Positions 24,501-42,585 are shown, counted from the stretch's first letter. The stretch is 64,000 bases of DNA from Pterobdella sp. o SKG-2022 (GCA_964035795.1 OZ038325.1:7155582-7219581); one strand, 5' to 3'. Translations and numbers: made by a program. Notes: generated from the sequence alone by a model not told the origin.

Positions 24501-27343
24501 AATGAGGCACCCTGTATGGCTGCCATTCCAGCATTTCAATGACGTCATGTACTTTGGTAAGAAATGTGTGACGTCTGGATGGGAATAAATTATGTGGAAG
24601 TCAATGAAAATGATTTGAAATGTTGTGATTAATCAAAAACAAAAAAAAAATAATAGTAATAGTAAACTTATATTATTTTGAACCTCATTAGGGCAAAAGT
24701 TTCATTGAAAGAGTGGGGCTGTTTTAGGTCTTTATGGTCGCATGCAGTCACGCCATCTTTATCCAATAAGGTAAACTCGGCTGGATGGTGGGTGGGTGGG
24801 AAGGAGATGAATGGGTAAATGGGTGGATAGATGGGTGGGTGGTGGATGGGTGGGCAGTGGATGGGGAAGGGATGGATGGAAACAAACATAAATGAACGAG
24901 TGTGTAATGGATGATAAAAAAATTGACGAAAGATAGAAAAAAACTTGTATAGAAAAATAGATAATAAAAAGATAAATAAATAAACAGTTATATATATATA
25001 TGAAGACGAATTAATTAATCACTAGATAGATAAATAGAGCTGATAATAGACAAACCCACGTTCGACACCGGCTTTCATCCAGAAACCATTCCTGGCGGCT
25101 TTTGTCACTAGTTTTTTAAGGGTATTTCTAGGACAGCATGGATGGGGGTTTCCGTTCTGGTAAATGTCTCTGTGTGTGTTTGTGTGGTTAGAGGGTTGGG
25201 TGTTTGGGTGCATGAGTGTGGTTGGATGTTTGTATGAGCTGTATGAGTGTTTGTGTGGTTGTTTGTGTGATGGTTTGCGTGAATTTTTGGTTTTTTTTGT
25301 GTGTCGCATTACCAATGTATTCAAAACAAAATCCTTAAAATATTTCACAAAAAAAACCGTTAGAACCTAAATTAACTTTCAAACCCAAACACAACTCTTC
25401 CAACCACAACCCACCCAAACACAACCCACTCACCCCATCACCCAAGCGATAGCGGGCTGCCACGGTAGTTGAATCAGTGTTGTTGGGTCAGGGACAATAG
25501 AAGTGGCAGGGTCGACTGCTGTTGTGTTGTGGTACATGGCTAGACATAGGACGCATCCTCCTTTCTGTGGGTGGGTGGGTTGGTGCAATGATGGATAGGT
25601 GGAGGAATGAATCAATGTGCTAAAAAAACTTAGTAAAAAATGCACGATTTAATGAAAAATTGCCAAAACTCAATAGTAAAAGCATCATCATTCGTTATTT
25701 CTAAACTTATTCATAAAATTGTTTTCTAGTTTTATTTGCCCAATGAATCTATCCATAAACCCAAACAATTAATAAACATCATTGTTCATCATTTTATGCG
25801 TTTCGGTATCTATCCATTCATTCAACTATATACCCATCTGTTCACTTATCCACCCACCCACCTACCCATCCATCCACCTCTCCCCCTCACCCACCGACCT
25901 GTGCCATTTTTATACCCCCTGTTGGAATCATGCAGGTTTTTGAGTCATCGTTCAACGTGCCGTATGCCAACAGAAAAAACCTAAACAAAAATATTGATAA
26001 AGTTAATAATAATAATAATACTTTTTAAAATTTTTATTGTTTTCCCATATTTTTATTTTTTTTAATTGTTAATAATATTTTTATTCCTGTGGAAGCTATT
26101 AATACAAGTGTTATTAGCTGTGATAGCTAACATAAAACTGAGAATACAAAAAATAGCATAACTGCAAATACCATACAGCAAAGCAAAAATTCTTACCACA
26201 AAAGAATGAAAAAAAATATATTTTTGGGTATTATAAAATCAAAATAAATTAAAAGAGAATTAAATAAAAGTTAAGAAAAGATTTGAAAAGTTGTTCAAGT
26301 AATACACACTAGAAATTAATGGAAACATAACAATAATAACAAAAAAAAAACAATAACAACAAGAATAACAATAAGATATATTCAGTTAATGAAAGTGTTT
26401 GATAAAAATAGACTAATTTAATATTCATAATAAGGATAAAAGGTCGCACCAAGATGCTAACCATGCCAACGTTGTCGGCCCGTATAGCTCAATGGTTGAG
26501 CATTTGACTAATTATTTACAGTTACCTGGTTCGATCCCACGTGGGCCGACAACTAGCACCTGTTCCACAGCGTATTTTCACTTTATTAAATTTGTAGCAA
26601 GCGCTTTGATCTATAAGGAAAAGCGCTTTATAAATACTGCGTTACATTACATTACAACGTTGTAAGAATGCGTAGGATTCTTGGAAGAAAAATGCTAACA
26701 GGGTAAAACAAAATGAAACTTAAGAGAAAATGGTTTGTTTGGTTTTTTGAACAAAGATGGAAAAATATTCATTTTGAAGTGTTTAAAGGCGGAATTTTGA
26801 TGAAAAACAGAATAATAACGTGTAAATTAACTGTTCATTTGGTGTTGTCGTGTGATTGAGGCTGTCCTAATATTTTAACTTATGATTAGTAAAGATGAAA
26901 CCAAAGTTGGATGTACGAAAAAAATAAAAAAAAAAAAACGATTTAAAAATTAAATTCACAGAAGTTGGAGTTAAGGGATTAGAGAAAAACAATGGATGTT
27001 GCAATAAAGAGAACAATAGGAAAAAATAGGAAAAAATAAAAAATAATGTTCAACTAATAACAAACTTCCAAAAGCATTAATTAACAAACTTTTAAACTGA
27101 CCTTATCCCATGCTTCTTTGCAACGGTTTCTAGACAAGAATTGTAGGTCAAATTGGCTCCCAGATAACCACCAATACTGTAGCGGTTGGTTAGAGGGATC
27201 TTATCGTTTGAGAGGGTCAGATCTTGAAATGGATTTAGAAGGTCAGTGTTGTGGTTGGGTTTGTTGAGATTATGTGTGTTGTGGTGTTGGGGCATATCTT
27301 GTGTGTTGGTGAGTTGAGGATTATAGTTGTTTTGTCGTTCCAT
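21555..27343 (-). CDS. glutamine synthetase-like (GSI-fold, lengsin type) protein, paralog 2
   Basis: Thirteen exons, in translation order: 27343-27102, 25980-25899, 25564-25434, 25169-25060, 24780-24684, 24574-24511, 23996-23964, 23327-23259, 23065-23002, 22777-22600, 22453-22367, 22119-22025, 21775-21555. They sum to 1473 nt, 490 aa. The first exon adds an Asn/Gln/His-rich N-terminal extension of about 65 residues not present in paralog 1. Landmarks: KKHGIRFFLLAYGTLNDD, PDPTTLIQLPW, GVEPEFTLLDKDG, HEASSSQYE, LRATFMP, SNGLHINLSLW, PTMNSYKRL, VVTWGGENRTVLVR, RLEFRLSDGLCNPHL and LPTSLEAAL. NR is kept here (Lys in paralog 1), but the GPG loop (SSS) and the second His (Asn) are changed as in paralog 1. 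Ligase activity is uncertain. Seven consecutive-equivalent exons (110, 97, 64, 178, 87, 95 nt, and 33+69 against 102) match paralog 1 in length. Confidence 0.85.
26474..26656 (+). mobile_element. tRNA-derived SINE, full length
   Basis: Best copy of the family. The head starts GTCGGCCCGTATAGCTCAAT and ends CACGTGGGCCGAC; the first and last eight bases pair. Box B is GGTTCGATCCC. The tail is AGCACCTGTTCCACAG, TTTTCACTTTATTAAATTTG, GCAAGCGCTTTGATCTATAA, AAAGCGCTTTATAAATACTG and (ATTAC)n. It lies in the first intron of paralog 2, opposite to the gene. Confidence 0.85.
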
Positions 27344-27535
27344 GGTAGATTCTGGAGATAAACTCTTTATTTTTTGTTAAAAGTAAAACATGAACGGTTT
27401 GGAACAATATAAATATTTTAAATAAAATGAATTAAAATTTTTTATTAATACCAACAAAAGCCAGCTGTTGAAAACGTTTAGCGTCAAACACTTTAAATGA
27501 ATATTTATATGTTTGTTTGTGCGTGTGGTTTTCAT

Positions 27536-27678
27536 ATGTGTGTGTGTGTGTGTTTTCATGTATGTGTGTGTGTTTTCATGTATGTGTGTGTGTGTTTTCA
27601 TGTATGTGTGTGTGTTTTCATGTATGTGTGTGTGTTTTCATGTATTTGTGTGTGTGTGTTTACATGTATGTGTGTGCA
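27536..27678. repeat. minisatellite of TG runs separated by TTTTCATGTA
   Basis: About seven imperfect copies of a roughly 20-26 base unit (TGTGTGTGTTTTCATGTA), upstream of the first exon of paralog 2. The long Cys/Val frames across it are repeat artefacts. Confidence 0.8.
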
Positions 27679-27929
27679 AGTTATTCCTTTAATATTAAAG
27701 CGAAAAAAAGAAAAAACAATAATAAAAATAAAAATAACTTAAGTAATGATAAGATAAATACAGAAAAAGTTATAATTATCATTATCAGCATATGGTTGAA
27801 ATATTAGCACAAAATGTGAAGAATTCATGATTAAAATCAAATTCTTATTATTTTCTTATTGGAATAGTTGATTTATAAAAAATATTGTTTTTTTTTACAG
27901 AATTGTTATTTTTTGTTTTTATGCTTTAG

Positions 27930-32903
<4,974 letters not shown>

Positions 32904-33702
32904 GTATGTTTTGTTCAATTTTTTTTGTCTAATTTTAAATAAAATAGGAATTCTCCTAAATATATTTAAAGTGATCTTTTCAAGACCTATGTGAAGGTTT
33001 CGCTTGAATGCAAATTTTTGTTTGTTTTTTATAATTGTGGAATTATTCTTCTTCTTTTCTTTAATATCACAAAATAACTGACAGTTAAATATATCAATTA
33101 TTTCTTATTGTTTTTTATCATTCATCAACAACAATGTATTGGAGAACTTTAACTATTAATTGAGTTTTCTCCATTATTTTGCTGTTTTTATATATTTTTT
33201 TCATTCAGATTATCTCCTACAATTAAGTTCACCAAAAACTCACCAAAAAAAAAATAAAAATTTTTTTGAACGTTTTATCATGTAAAATTTTTTGCTTTAT
33301 TTTACAAAAACTTTTAAATATTCCAGAATAAAGTAATCAATAATTTAATATACTCTTACTATGTTTCGTGTAGATGCCCTTTTAAAAACATTGATTTGCC
33401 AACTTACGTATGTTTATTATTGGTTTAGCCCGGAGTATAACCACCAAACTTCAACCGCAGTTTTTTAGATTTTACGTCACTAAAAAAGGTGCTTTTGAAC
33501 ATTTGGTAACTTTTAAGTTTCAGGTTATCACACTTAAAATAATCTTAAACCAAGCTTTTTTTTGTAGGAAATTCTATCTAACAAGTTCTTACATTTTCAA
33601 TTCATACCCATTCAAAAAGCGCAGAAACTCATTCATAAATAACATAAAAACCTTCATCCTTCCACAAATTATCTTATTAAAACCCACAAACTATCAGTTT
33701 GC

Positions 33703-36531
33703 ATGGAAGGAAAACGTACCCAACCATCATGGAATGTTCCAGACGGCACTTATGTCACAGGACTCAAGCTTAACAACAGTCTCACCCGTAATAAGGTTTT
33801 ATTTATGCCTCCATATTCATGAATAAACATTTTTATAATATCCTTCCTTATTCTTAAGCTTAATCTTCCTTTTCTTTTTTTGTTTTTTATTAAACACTAC
33901 CTATTTAGCTCAAATTTTTTTCTGTATCTTATCTTCACTACATTTTTTGAAACTTTTCTTTCCAAGCACTTCAAAGCTGGGGGCTTTTGAGCAAGGTGTG
34001 AGGGGTTTATGTTGAGTCTTCTATTCATTTTGTTAATATAGACACATCTAAACTCACAAAAGTTTTTACTATAACCAAAGTCACTCACAAACACACATCC
34101 ATAGGAGTTATTTGTGCCGAGGGAGGGGAGGAAGGTGTCTTGGTATAGTTGTGGTCCTACAGTGTATGATGAATCACATATGGGTCATGCCAGGTGATGA
34201 TAATGATGATGATGATTATAAGGATGACTGAGTTTTAGAAATAGTGAAAATAATAGAAATTTAATAATAAAAATAATAATAATAATAATATTAGAGGTTG
34301 AATAATGAAAAAAATCATAATAAAAATATTAAATAATAAAGTTCTAATAATAAAAAATTACATAGATTAAACAATAATAATTATACCCATTAAAGAATTT
34401 TAAAAAATATTGAAAAAGTTAAACAATAAAACAACCACTTTTGTTAATAATACCATTAACAATCTTCAACCAGATCATACATCTCTTTCGATATAATGAG
34501 GAGAATATTGGTGGACTATTTCCACTATGAAGTCACTTACGTCATGAATATCACTGATGTTGATGATAAAGTGAGAGGAGGGGGAGATGGTGGGGAAGAG
34601 GTCAGTGAGGTAGTTGGAGAGTTAAGAGGTGTGGAAAGTTGATATAATAGTTAATGAAATAAGGTAGTAGTGAAAGAAATGAGAGTATCATTGAAGATAG
34701 GTGAGTTAGCAAGTTTTATGGGAGTATGAGTGAGAGAAAAATAAGGTGAGGGAGGTGGTGGTGTTGAATGATGAGAATATGGTAGTAGAACTGGGATATA
34801 GAAATTGGTAGTGAAGTTTTGGGAGAGAAGGTATAATGATGGGGATGCAGACTAGCCTGAAGATAGTTATGATGAAGAGATTCATATTTCGGGTTCTAAG
34901 CAGGTAATTATTGTTATTATTTTTAAGATTTGTATAGTATGCAATTCACAAACAGAATTTGCTTTAGAAGTGCCCAATGGTAAGGGTTATAGAAGGTGTT
35001 AGGATATTAAAGGCTATAAAAACCCATATCCAACACACAGTCATTCAAGCAACATCAATCCCTATCTCACAGATAATCAAGAGGGCACGTAGGAAACATC
35101 TTTATGAGAAATACATTAACAATGTGCCACCCAAAGAAGAACTTTGTCAAAATATCCAACAAGCTTTGCAGGTTTGGATTGCTTAATTGATGAATCTGTG
35201 GCCCTGATAATAATAATAATACTAGCATTAGTAATAATAATAATAGTAATAACTATAATATTAGTAATAGTAATAATATCAGTAGTAGTTATAATAATAA
35301 TAATAATAGAGTAGTTATAATATTAATACAAATGTGGTTAGGGTGGCGAAGACTTGAAGAATTTCCAAGCCATAATAGCTAACTATTGTTTCTAATAGTA
35401 ATTTTGGTTAAGGGGTATATTAATAGAATTATTCAAATATATGTATAATTAACCTTATTGGCCACTCAGTCCTTAAAGACGAAGATTTTAAAGGAAACTG
35501 ACCCTGACAAATTTAAAATGCTCAACAAATCACTAAACACAGCCAATTCAATCATCACCAATGCTAGTCTTTCACCTCGAGTTAGTCAGTGTTTTGATGT
35601 TTAAATGTTGAGTGGTTAATATTTCATTGCCCATGTATCTTGCCACTCAATGTGATTTTTATTTAGTTATTCAGCCATCAATCCACCCACTGATTTTTAT
35701 TGTATCTATTTAATCATTAGTTATACCACACGGCTGTTTATACAACTTATCTACCAATTTATAACAGGAATTAGTTGAAGGAATAGAAGATGTGTTATCT
35801 GATTGGTTGGATGAAGAACGAAGTCATACTGTAGTAGCCAATGAGATCTTCCAAGAACTGCCCCGCAAGTTTGAGGACAAGTTTCACGATGATATGCAGG
35901 CTTTAAATGTTGGTGGTGGAGGTTAGGGAAAAATGTGGTGTTAATTTTGGGAAAGGGTGTGGTGGTGGTTAGGTGAGGTAGGGCTGCATGTGAGATGGAG
36001 TAATGAATGGGGTGAAGGGGGGGGGATGGAGGTCGTTGTGTGTGTTAGTGTGATTTTTATAACTTGCTGATGTGTTTTTTTTTGTGTGTTTTCTGCATTT
36101 GAAGGATTCTAAATAGTTACAATGATGTAAGAAAACACACAAACACCAGGTGAAGCAAGCAGACAAACTCACAAGAGTTAGTGAATTCATCCCTCAGATA
36201 GTGGACTATGTGCAAGAAATCATAAGAAAAGGATACGCGTATGTTATGATAATGGTATAAATAATAATAAGAAGAATAAAAATAATAATACAAATTTTGT
36301 TCATTAAACTGTACATTCATTTATCTAACATACATTTATCCATTCATTCATTCATTCACTGACACATCCATCCATCTACCATACATACAGTTACGAATCA
36401 AATGGCTCGGTGTACTTCAGCACCAACACTTTCGACAACAACAACAACCACCATTATGCCAAACTAGTGCCAGAAGCTTGTGGAGATGCTAAGATGCTGG
36501 AGGAAGGAGAAGGTGTGAAGAGGGTGTTTAT

Positions 36532-36621
<90 letters not shown>

Positions 36622-37408
36622 GATAGATGTGTGAATAGATTGATAAATCAACTGATGTTATTTTCATACAATGTATGATTCACTATAATCCTACTATAAC
36701 TGCCTACATAGGAAGTTTGAGCACAACAAAAGATACAGAGAAGAGAAATACTACAGATTTTGCTCTGTGGAAAAAATCGAAGGAAGGAGAACCTTCTTGG
36801 CCTTCTCCGTGGGGGAAGGTGGGTAGGATGTGGTTGGGTGTTGTTTGATGGTGGGAGTAGTTGACTATGTTTGGTGCTTTATAAGCTGAGGTGTAATTCG
36901 AAAGGGTATAGTTTAGGTTTGGTGTAATGTGGAAAAAGGATTTTGAGGGGGAAAGATGAGGTTTGAATTGGCTTATTCATGCATAAAAAAATATGCTCAT
37001 TAATTATGCATGCACAAATATGCTCATTAATTATGTATGAACACAGGGTAGACCAGGATGGCATATCGAATGTTCTGTCATGGCTTCTTGTGTTTTGGGT
37101 GGAGTTTATTTTATGAATATTTACATTTTTAATTACTTTTTAGAGACATTAATGTACGGCTTTCAACGTCAATTTATGGGAAAAAAGTAGTACATTTATT
37201 GAGCAAAAAAATAGTTACTAAATAACTTTTTTTCTCCAATGTTTTATGATAAGGCTAAACTTATATTTAGCTACTTTTTGCTCAATAAATGTACTAACTT
37301 TTTCCCATAAGTTGACGTTGAAAACTGTTGGTATTGTTAATTACTATAATTAAAGAGTTTGTTATAAGTAATAGTTGCGATTTAATTAGTTATCATTGTT
37401 ATCCACCC

Positions 37409-37443
<35 letters not shown>

Positions 37444-40400
37444 GGGTCCAGCTTAGAAATACACACAGGGGGTGTGGACTTGAAATTTCCCCATCATGAT
37501 AATGAGATCGCTCAATCGGAAGTGGGTATTGTATTGATTTGTATTGTATTTTATCAAATTTTATTGTATGACCCTTCATTTTATTGTATTTCACTGTATA
37601 TTTTTATTAAGTTGTATTACTCAGTTCAATAATATGGGATTTTTGAGACAGGATGATGAAGTGTTTGATTATATATTTTTCATCTTTTTAAAAATTTTAT
37701 TTCCATTGTATTTAATTTTTATAACAATATTTTTGCTTACCACTCACAACAACAACACACACAACACCACAGGCATACTACGACAACGACGACTGGGTCT
37801 CCTACTTTTTGCATTCGGGCCACTTGACGATAGAGGGGTGCAAGATGAGTAAATCTCTCAAGAACTTCATCACCATCAAAGATGCCTTGAAAAAGTACTC
37901 TTCAAGGCAGCTTAGGTGAGGTTTATTGTTTTTTTTTTGATTTTAATATATTTTTATTGTTTTTTATTAATTTCAGTTGTTATTCATGCTATTCTTTATA
38001 TTGTTTTTGTTATCATCATATGATTATTTTTATTATTATCATTGTGATTTTTTTAAGAACGGAAAAATACTGTCTTTAGTTTCATCTAATCATTTCCACT
38101 CATCCTTATCACAATCACTTCATCAATAAGCATCCTTCACCATAACCAAAGCCTCACCACATCTTACCACCACCCACAGGCTGTTATTCTTGATGCATGG
38201 ATGGGATCAACCCTTGGACTACAGTGAGTCTACCATGAAGGTAGCTACAGTACTGGAGAAAAGCTTCAATGTTGGTGGAGGGGGATGGTGCGGTGGATCT
38301 TCAACGTTGGTTTTAGGGATGATAGAGGTTTTTTGTGGTAATACTGAAGGTTTTGGGTGAGTAGCGCTCTGTCGGTCTGCTGGTAGAGCGTTAGACTAGT
38401 TATCTAATGTAACCGTGTTCAATCCCGCGTGGGCCGATAATTATATACACAAGGAGTAGCGCCCTGTGAAACACCTGTTAAACTAACAAAACCCCAATAT
38501 GGGGCGACTAAGAGTCGATCTAAAAAAAAAAGCGTTTTGTGAAACCAATCAATTGCGCAACCGAAACTCCAGATAGAGACAATCAAATGGCCGACTTGCT
38601 AATAAATTTTCTGTATGTGTCACTGTTAGAGTCTTGTTTGTTGTATTACTGATGTTGTAGTTGTTAATTACTTTGTAGTTCTGGTGTTAATATTAATTTT
38701 TTTTATTATTTTTCAATCATTACTTTTAGTATTATCATTATCAACCCCAGATACTGAGGCATTATATGCTCCAGCATTTTTATATTATTAATAGAAGTTG
38801 TTTTGCAAGATTTGGCTTTTCACCCATTTTTTCATCGTGTTCCAGGAGTTTTTCCTCACCGTGAAAGATTTGATGAGAAAGGAAGCAGCAACCGCTACAA
38901 CTTCAGCTGTCACTAATGGAGGAGCTGGTGACGTCACTGGCAGCTGTGCAGCTGATGAAGAGCTAGAAGAGAGGTGAGTCATAATATAAATTGTTATCAA
39001 TAATTTTTATTACTTATATTATCGTCAGTATCATTGTTATTTTTCTGTTTATATTATTATTGTTTTTATTTTCTTCATGATGATAATGATGATGATGATT
39101 ATTATTATTATTATTACAATGATAGAATAATCTTTCAAATCTTTTGTCATTGCAGGTTTAAAGAGTGCAAGAAAGCTGTGCACAGTGCATTGTGTGGTGA
39201 GATACAGAACTTTTAATCATCATTAGATGTTTTATATGGAACGTTTTCTATAATCTATAAGTCCAACTTCATAAACCTATTTAGTTTTTTACCAATCCAT
39301 TCATTCACTATTCCCCCATCAATTAATCCATTTGTCCATTGATTCACCTATCCATCTATCATCCTTCCATCATCCATTCAGCTATCTGTAAATTTTTTTT
39401 TTATCTATCTTTCCACCTATCCGTTCTCCATTCATACATCTATATTTTGATTCATCTACTCATCAACCCAGACAATCTTAACACAAAAAACTCGTTGGAC
39501 GCTATGCGACGTCTGATTGGTCAATGCAATGTCTACCTTAAAGATTCCAGCCAATTAAATGTGGCTTTATTAGGTCGCGTTGCATCTTATGTTACCGCCA
39601 TGTTACAGGTCAGTTTATCTATCTATCTATCTATCTATTTATCTATCTATCCATCCACCCATTTTTTTTTTATACTCATCCATCTTCTCCACTTACACAG
39701 ATATATGGAGCTATAGACTGGAGTGAGGATGATAAGGAGATAAATGTTGGTTGCTTTTTGAAATTTTCGCCATAATCCTTTTAACCATTGTATAGATTTT
39801 AAAATTTTTTATTGTTGATTTGATTTTCAATAAATTATTTTTGTTTTTTCATTATTGTTTTTTTTGGTTAACTCTGGTTATCAAAATTCACTTAATAAGA
39901 ACACAATGCTGTTGATTTCAGTTTTATTATTTTTTTATGTTATTATTATTGTTGTTATTATAACTATTATTGTTTTTATTAAACAGTTAGAAAAAGTATT
40001 AAAGCCTTACGCTCAAGCCCTTTTTGACTTCGGAGAGGTTGTCAAGCAAGAAGCTTCTCAGATCGGTGCTATAATAATGATAAATATGTAATAAAAATAT
40101 TTAAAACAATAATAATGGTCAATAAAAATTAAATATAATCAAAAAAATTATATGATCGAGACTAAAAATTATATGAATAGTGATATTATTAATAATAAAT
40201 ATCTCTACTATAGCCACACCTCGAACCAATAGCAGGTGATGAAATCCAGGCGGCCGTTGATCAGCTGCAAAACGACACGTTAGTTAAACTGGGTGTGGTG
40301 GCAGGAAGTGACGTGTCGTCAGGCGTCAATATAGCTGACGTCACAACCATGACGCAAAAGATACAGGAGAAAAAAATTGTGAGCTTAGTGATATATAGTT

Positions 40401-42585
40401 AAAATGATATATTATGTTTTTAATACTGTATATATTATTAGTAGTATTACTATAATGATGATGTATGCGGATTTAATGCTGGCTCTATTATTATCAGTAG
40501 TAGTGTTTTGATTGTAGTAGTGCTATATGATGGTTTTCCTATGGAGATATTAAACTAGAGTTAAAAGTTTTTATTGATTTTTCAATGTTGTTTTTTTCAT
40601 AATTTGCATTTTATGTTGATAAACTCAGGAGTTGAAAAAGTTGCAGGATGTGTGGGATGAGAATCTGCGAACCAAGGTTCAGTTATAACAATGAACTTAT
40701 TTTTAAAGATAAAATAAAAAACAAAATTACTATCGACAAAAATATAGTTATAATGATGAGAATAATAAAAATAATAATAATAATAATAATAGCCATAATA
40801 ATGGAATTAACTCAAAATAGTATGAAACAATCAATAAAGAAAAGCGTTGCCCAAAAAAATCTTCTCCACACTATAGAAAGCGCAGTTGGATGCATGGGCA
40901 GTGAAGAAAGCTGAGTCATGCAATCCAGATGCTCATGATCGTTTTTATAGATTGGTGAGTGGTAGCAACAATAATACTAATAAAATAATAATAAATGAAT
41001 ATTATTATTATTATTATTATTATTGTTGTTAACAGATAAGTGAAGACATTGAGAGTCTCAGAGTTGGATTTCCTGTTGAGGGCATTCCCACAAGTGTATA
41101 ATAATAATAATAATAGATAATGATAATAATTGTTTTTTTAAAAATTATAACAATTTAAATGATAATACTGGTTCAAAGACATATTTTTTTTATTGAAGAT
41201 GGAAGAACTGGTACTGCCATATTTGGAAGCACTTGCGGAGTTTAGGGATGTTGTGAGGAATGAGGCGAGAAAGAAGAAAGGTAAAGTTACTACTTTTACT
41301 ACTACTATCACTTGTGTCGTTACTACTACTACTAATACTACTACTACTAATACTACTATTATTATTTTTACTACTACTATTATTGCTACTAATTCTTTTT
41401 TTTCTACTACTACCATTACTTGTATTTGGGTATAGTAGCATTCATCATTATTACTATGCTCATATCATATGAAGATTCTTGCAATAGTAGATATTTCAAC
41501 AATAAACTTGCCTTTTTGTATATACATTGTCTTTAATACTCTGTTCTTACACTAAAGCACCAACCCACCTTAACGACATTTTAGCTTTAATGACTGCATC
41601 AACTCCCATCAGTGAGTAGCTTGTTGAAAGCATGTGATGAAGTAAGAGACACAACTCTTGCTAATATTGGGGTAAGTTTACAAGATGGCGAGAGTAGGTC
41701 GGTGGTGAAGTTGGTAGGTGTGGCGTTGATGCGAGCAGAAATTCAAGAGAAAATGTTGCAGTTGAAACTCAAGGAGCAACAGAAACAAGAGAAACTTGCG
41801 CAACAAGTTTGTTGTTTTAAATTATTTTTTCTTTTTATAAAACAGCTTTTGATTTTTTTTGTTGATTATTTTTTATTCACGCTCTTTCTTTTTAAACCAT
41901 TCATAAAACTTAACCACTCAGGTGTTACATATGATCTCAATAACTGCTTAATCTTTTTCTATTAAAACTCTAATACAATCTATTTATTTTTTCACTCTTT
42001 TATCAACAATAATTCAAAAATTCATCGACCAAAATAAACTTTTTGTTGGAAAAATTTATAAGATTAGTTTTTTATAATGAAAACCCACATTTGCACAACT
42101 ACAATAGTTCACCATAAAAATACATTATAAAACCTCTATAACGTCGCTATTAAAATCTCTCATAATATCATCAAACACAAAAAACCGCAGAAAGCCAAGC
42201 TAGAGGCGTTCAAGACACCACCTTCAGAGATCTTCAGGGAACAAACCACATTGTACTCTGCCTTTGACCAAAATGTTTGGAGGGGGCAGATGGATGGATA
42301 TGTAGATGTGGGAGTGGATGGATGCTTAGATACACAGTTAAATAGATATATAGATAAAAAGATAAACAAAAATCAATGATAAATATTACGAATAATTTAA
42401 TAATAATGATAAAAACAACATTAGTAATAAAAATAAAATTGATTTTTATCATTATCCAGGGCATACCTACTCATGACGTGGCCGGGGAACCCATAGCTAA
42501 GTCACAGTTGAAGAAGTTGCAAAAGGTTTATGACAATCATCTCAAGAAACACAATGACTACCTCAAAAATGTTAATGAAGGATGA
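33703..42585 (+). CDS. CARS1: cysteinyl-tRNA synthetase, cytoplasmic type
   Basis: Exons: 33703-33795, 34105-34193, 34474-34570, 35073-35171, 35470-35580, 35768-35908, 36150-36238, 36391-36512, 36712-36818, 37047-37098, 37445-37521, 37773-37915, 38180-38270, 38846-38973, 39156-39196, 39472-39608, 39701-39745, 39987-40065, 40233-40378, 40629-40676, 40886-40954, 41036-41095, 41199-41280, 41613-41806, 42191-42274, 42460-42585. They sum to 2550 nt, 849 aa. It charges tRNA-Cys with cysteine. Start [17 protein letters not shown]; zinc/adenylate motif [16 protein letters not shown] (HIGH-type HMGH), [22 protein letters not shown], and [10 protein letters not shown] (KMSKS). The C-terminal extension ends [20 protein letters not shown] as in animal cytoplasmic enzymes. 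It is about 100 residues longer than the human form because exons 39987-40954 duplicate the C-terminal module. Exons 10 to 11 span an intron carrying a foldback element and a CA-tract acceptor. Confidence 0.93.
36536..36617. repeat. (GT)n microsatellite just inside a 5' splice site
   Basis: About 40 GT units, starting some 24 bases after the donor of cysteinyl-tRNA synthetase exon 36391-36512. Most of the 199-bp intron is this tract. Confidence 0.92.
37161..37324. mobile_element. foldback/MITE-like element with roughly 50-bp inverted ends
   Basis: The left arm starts TTTCAACGTCAATTTATGGG and runs to about 37211. The right arm (about 37271-37324) ends CCCATAAGTTGACGTTGAAA, its near reverse complement. 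The arms pair over roughly 50 bases, including GTACATTTATTGAGC. The central 60 bases are unrelated AT-rich sequence. It lies in the intron after exon 37047-37098. No transposase; a non-autonomous DNA element is the likeliest identity. Confidence 0.7.
37405..37444. repeat. (CA)n tract ending at a splice acceptor
   Basis: CACACACA with one AA interruption, ending CACACAG immediately before cysteinyl-tRNA synthetase exon 37445-37521. Confidence 0.9.
38361..38530 (+). mobile_element. chimeric SINE: tRNA-like head plus a different tail
   Basis: The head GTAGCGCTCTGTCGGTCTGC, GGTAGAGCGTTAGACTAG, then GTTCAATCCCGCGTGGGCCG is a diverged relative of the 26474 SINE head. The tail is not that family's tail. 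Instead it carries ACAAGGAGTAGCGCCCTGTG, AAACCCCAATATGGGGCGAC and AGAGTCGATC, shared with 9882-9962, and ends in an A-run. It lies in an intron of the cysteinyl-tRNA synthetase. Confidence 0.65.

Noticed and set aside
21219..26656. tRNA genes
   Set aside because: The cloverleaf-like segments at 21306-21382 and 26474-26550 have A and B boxes but carry the SINE tail and an irregular anticodon arm, so they are SINE heads.
33374..33530. further exons of the possible receptor fragment
   Set aside because: Splice-like sites exist (TGTAG at 33373, GTATGT at 33408) but every phase-compatible frame meets a stop or gives no ligand-binding-domain similarity.
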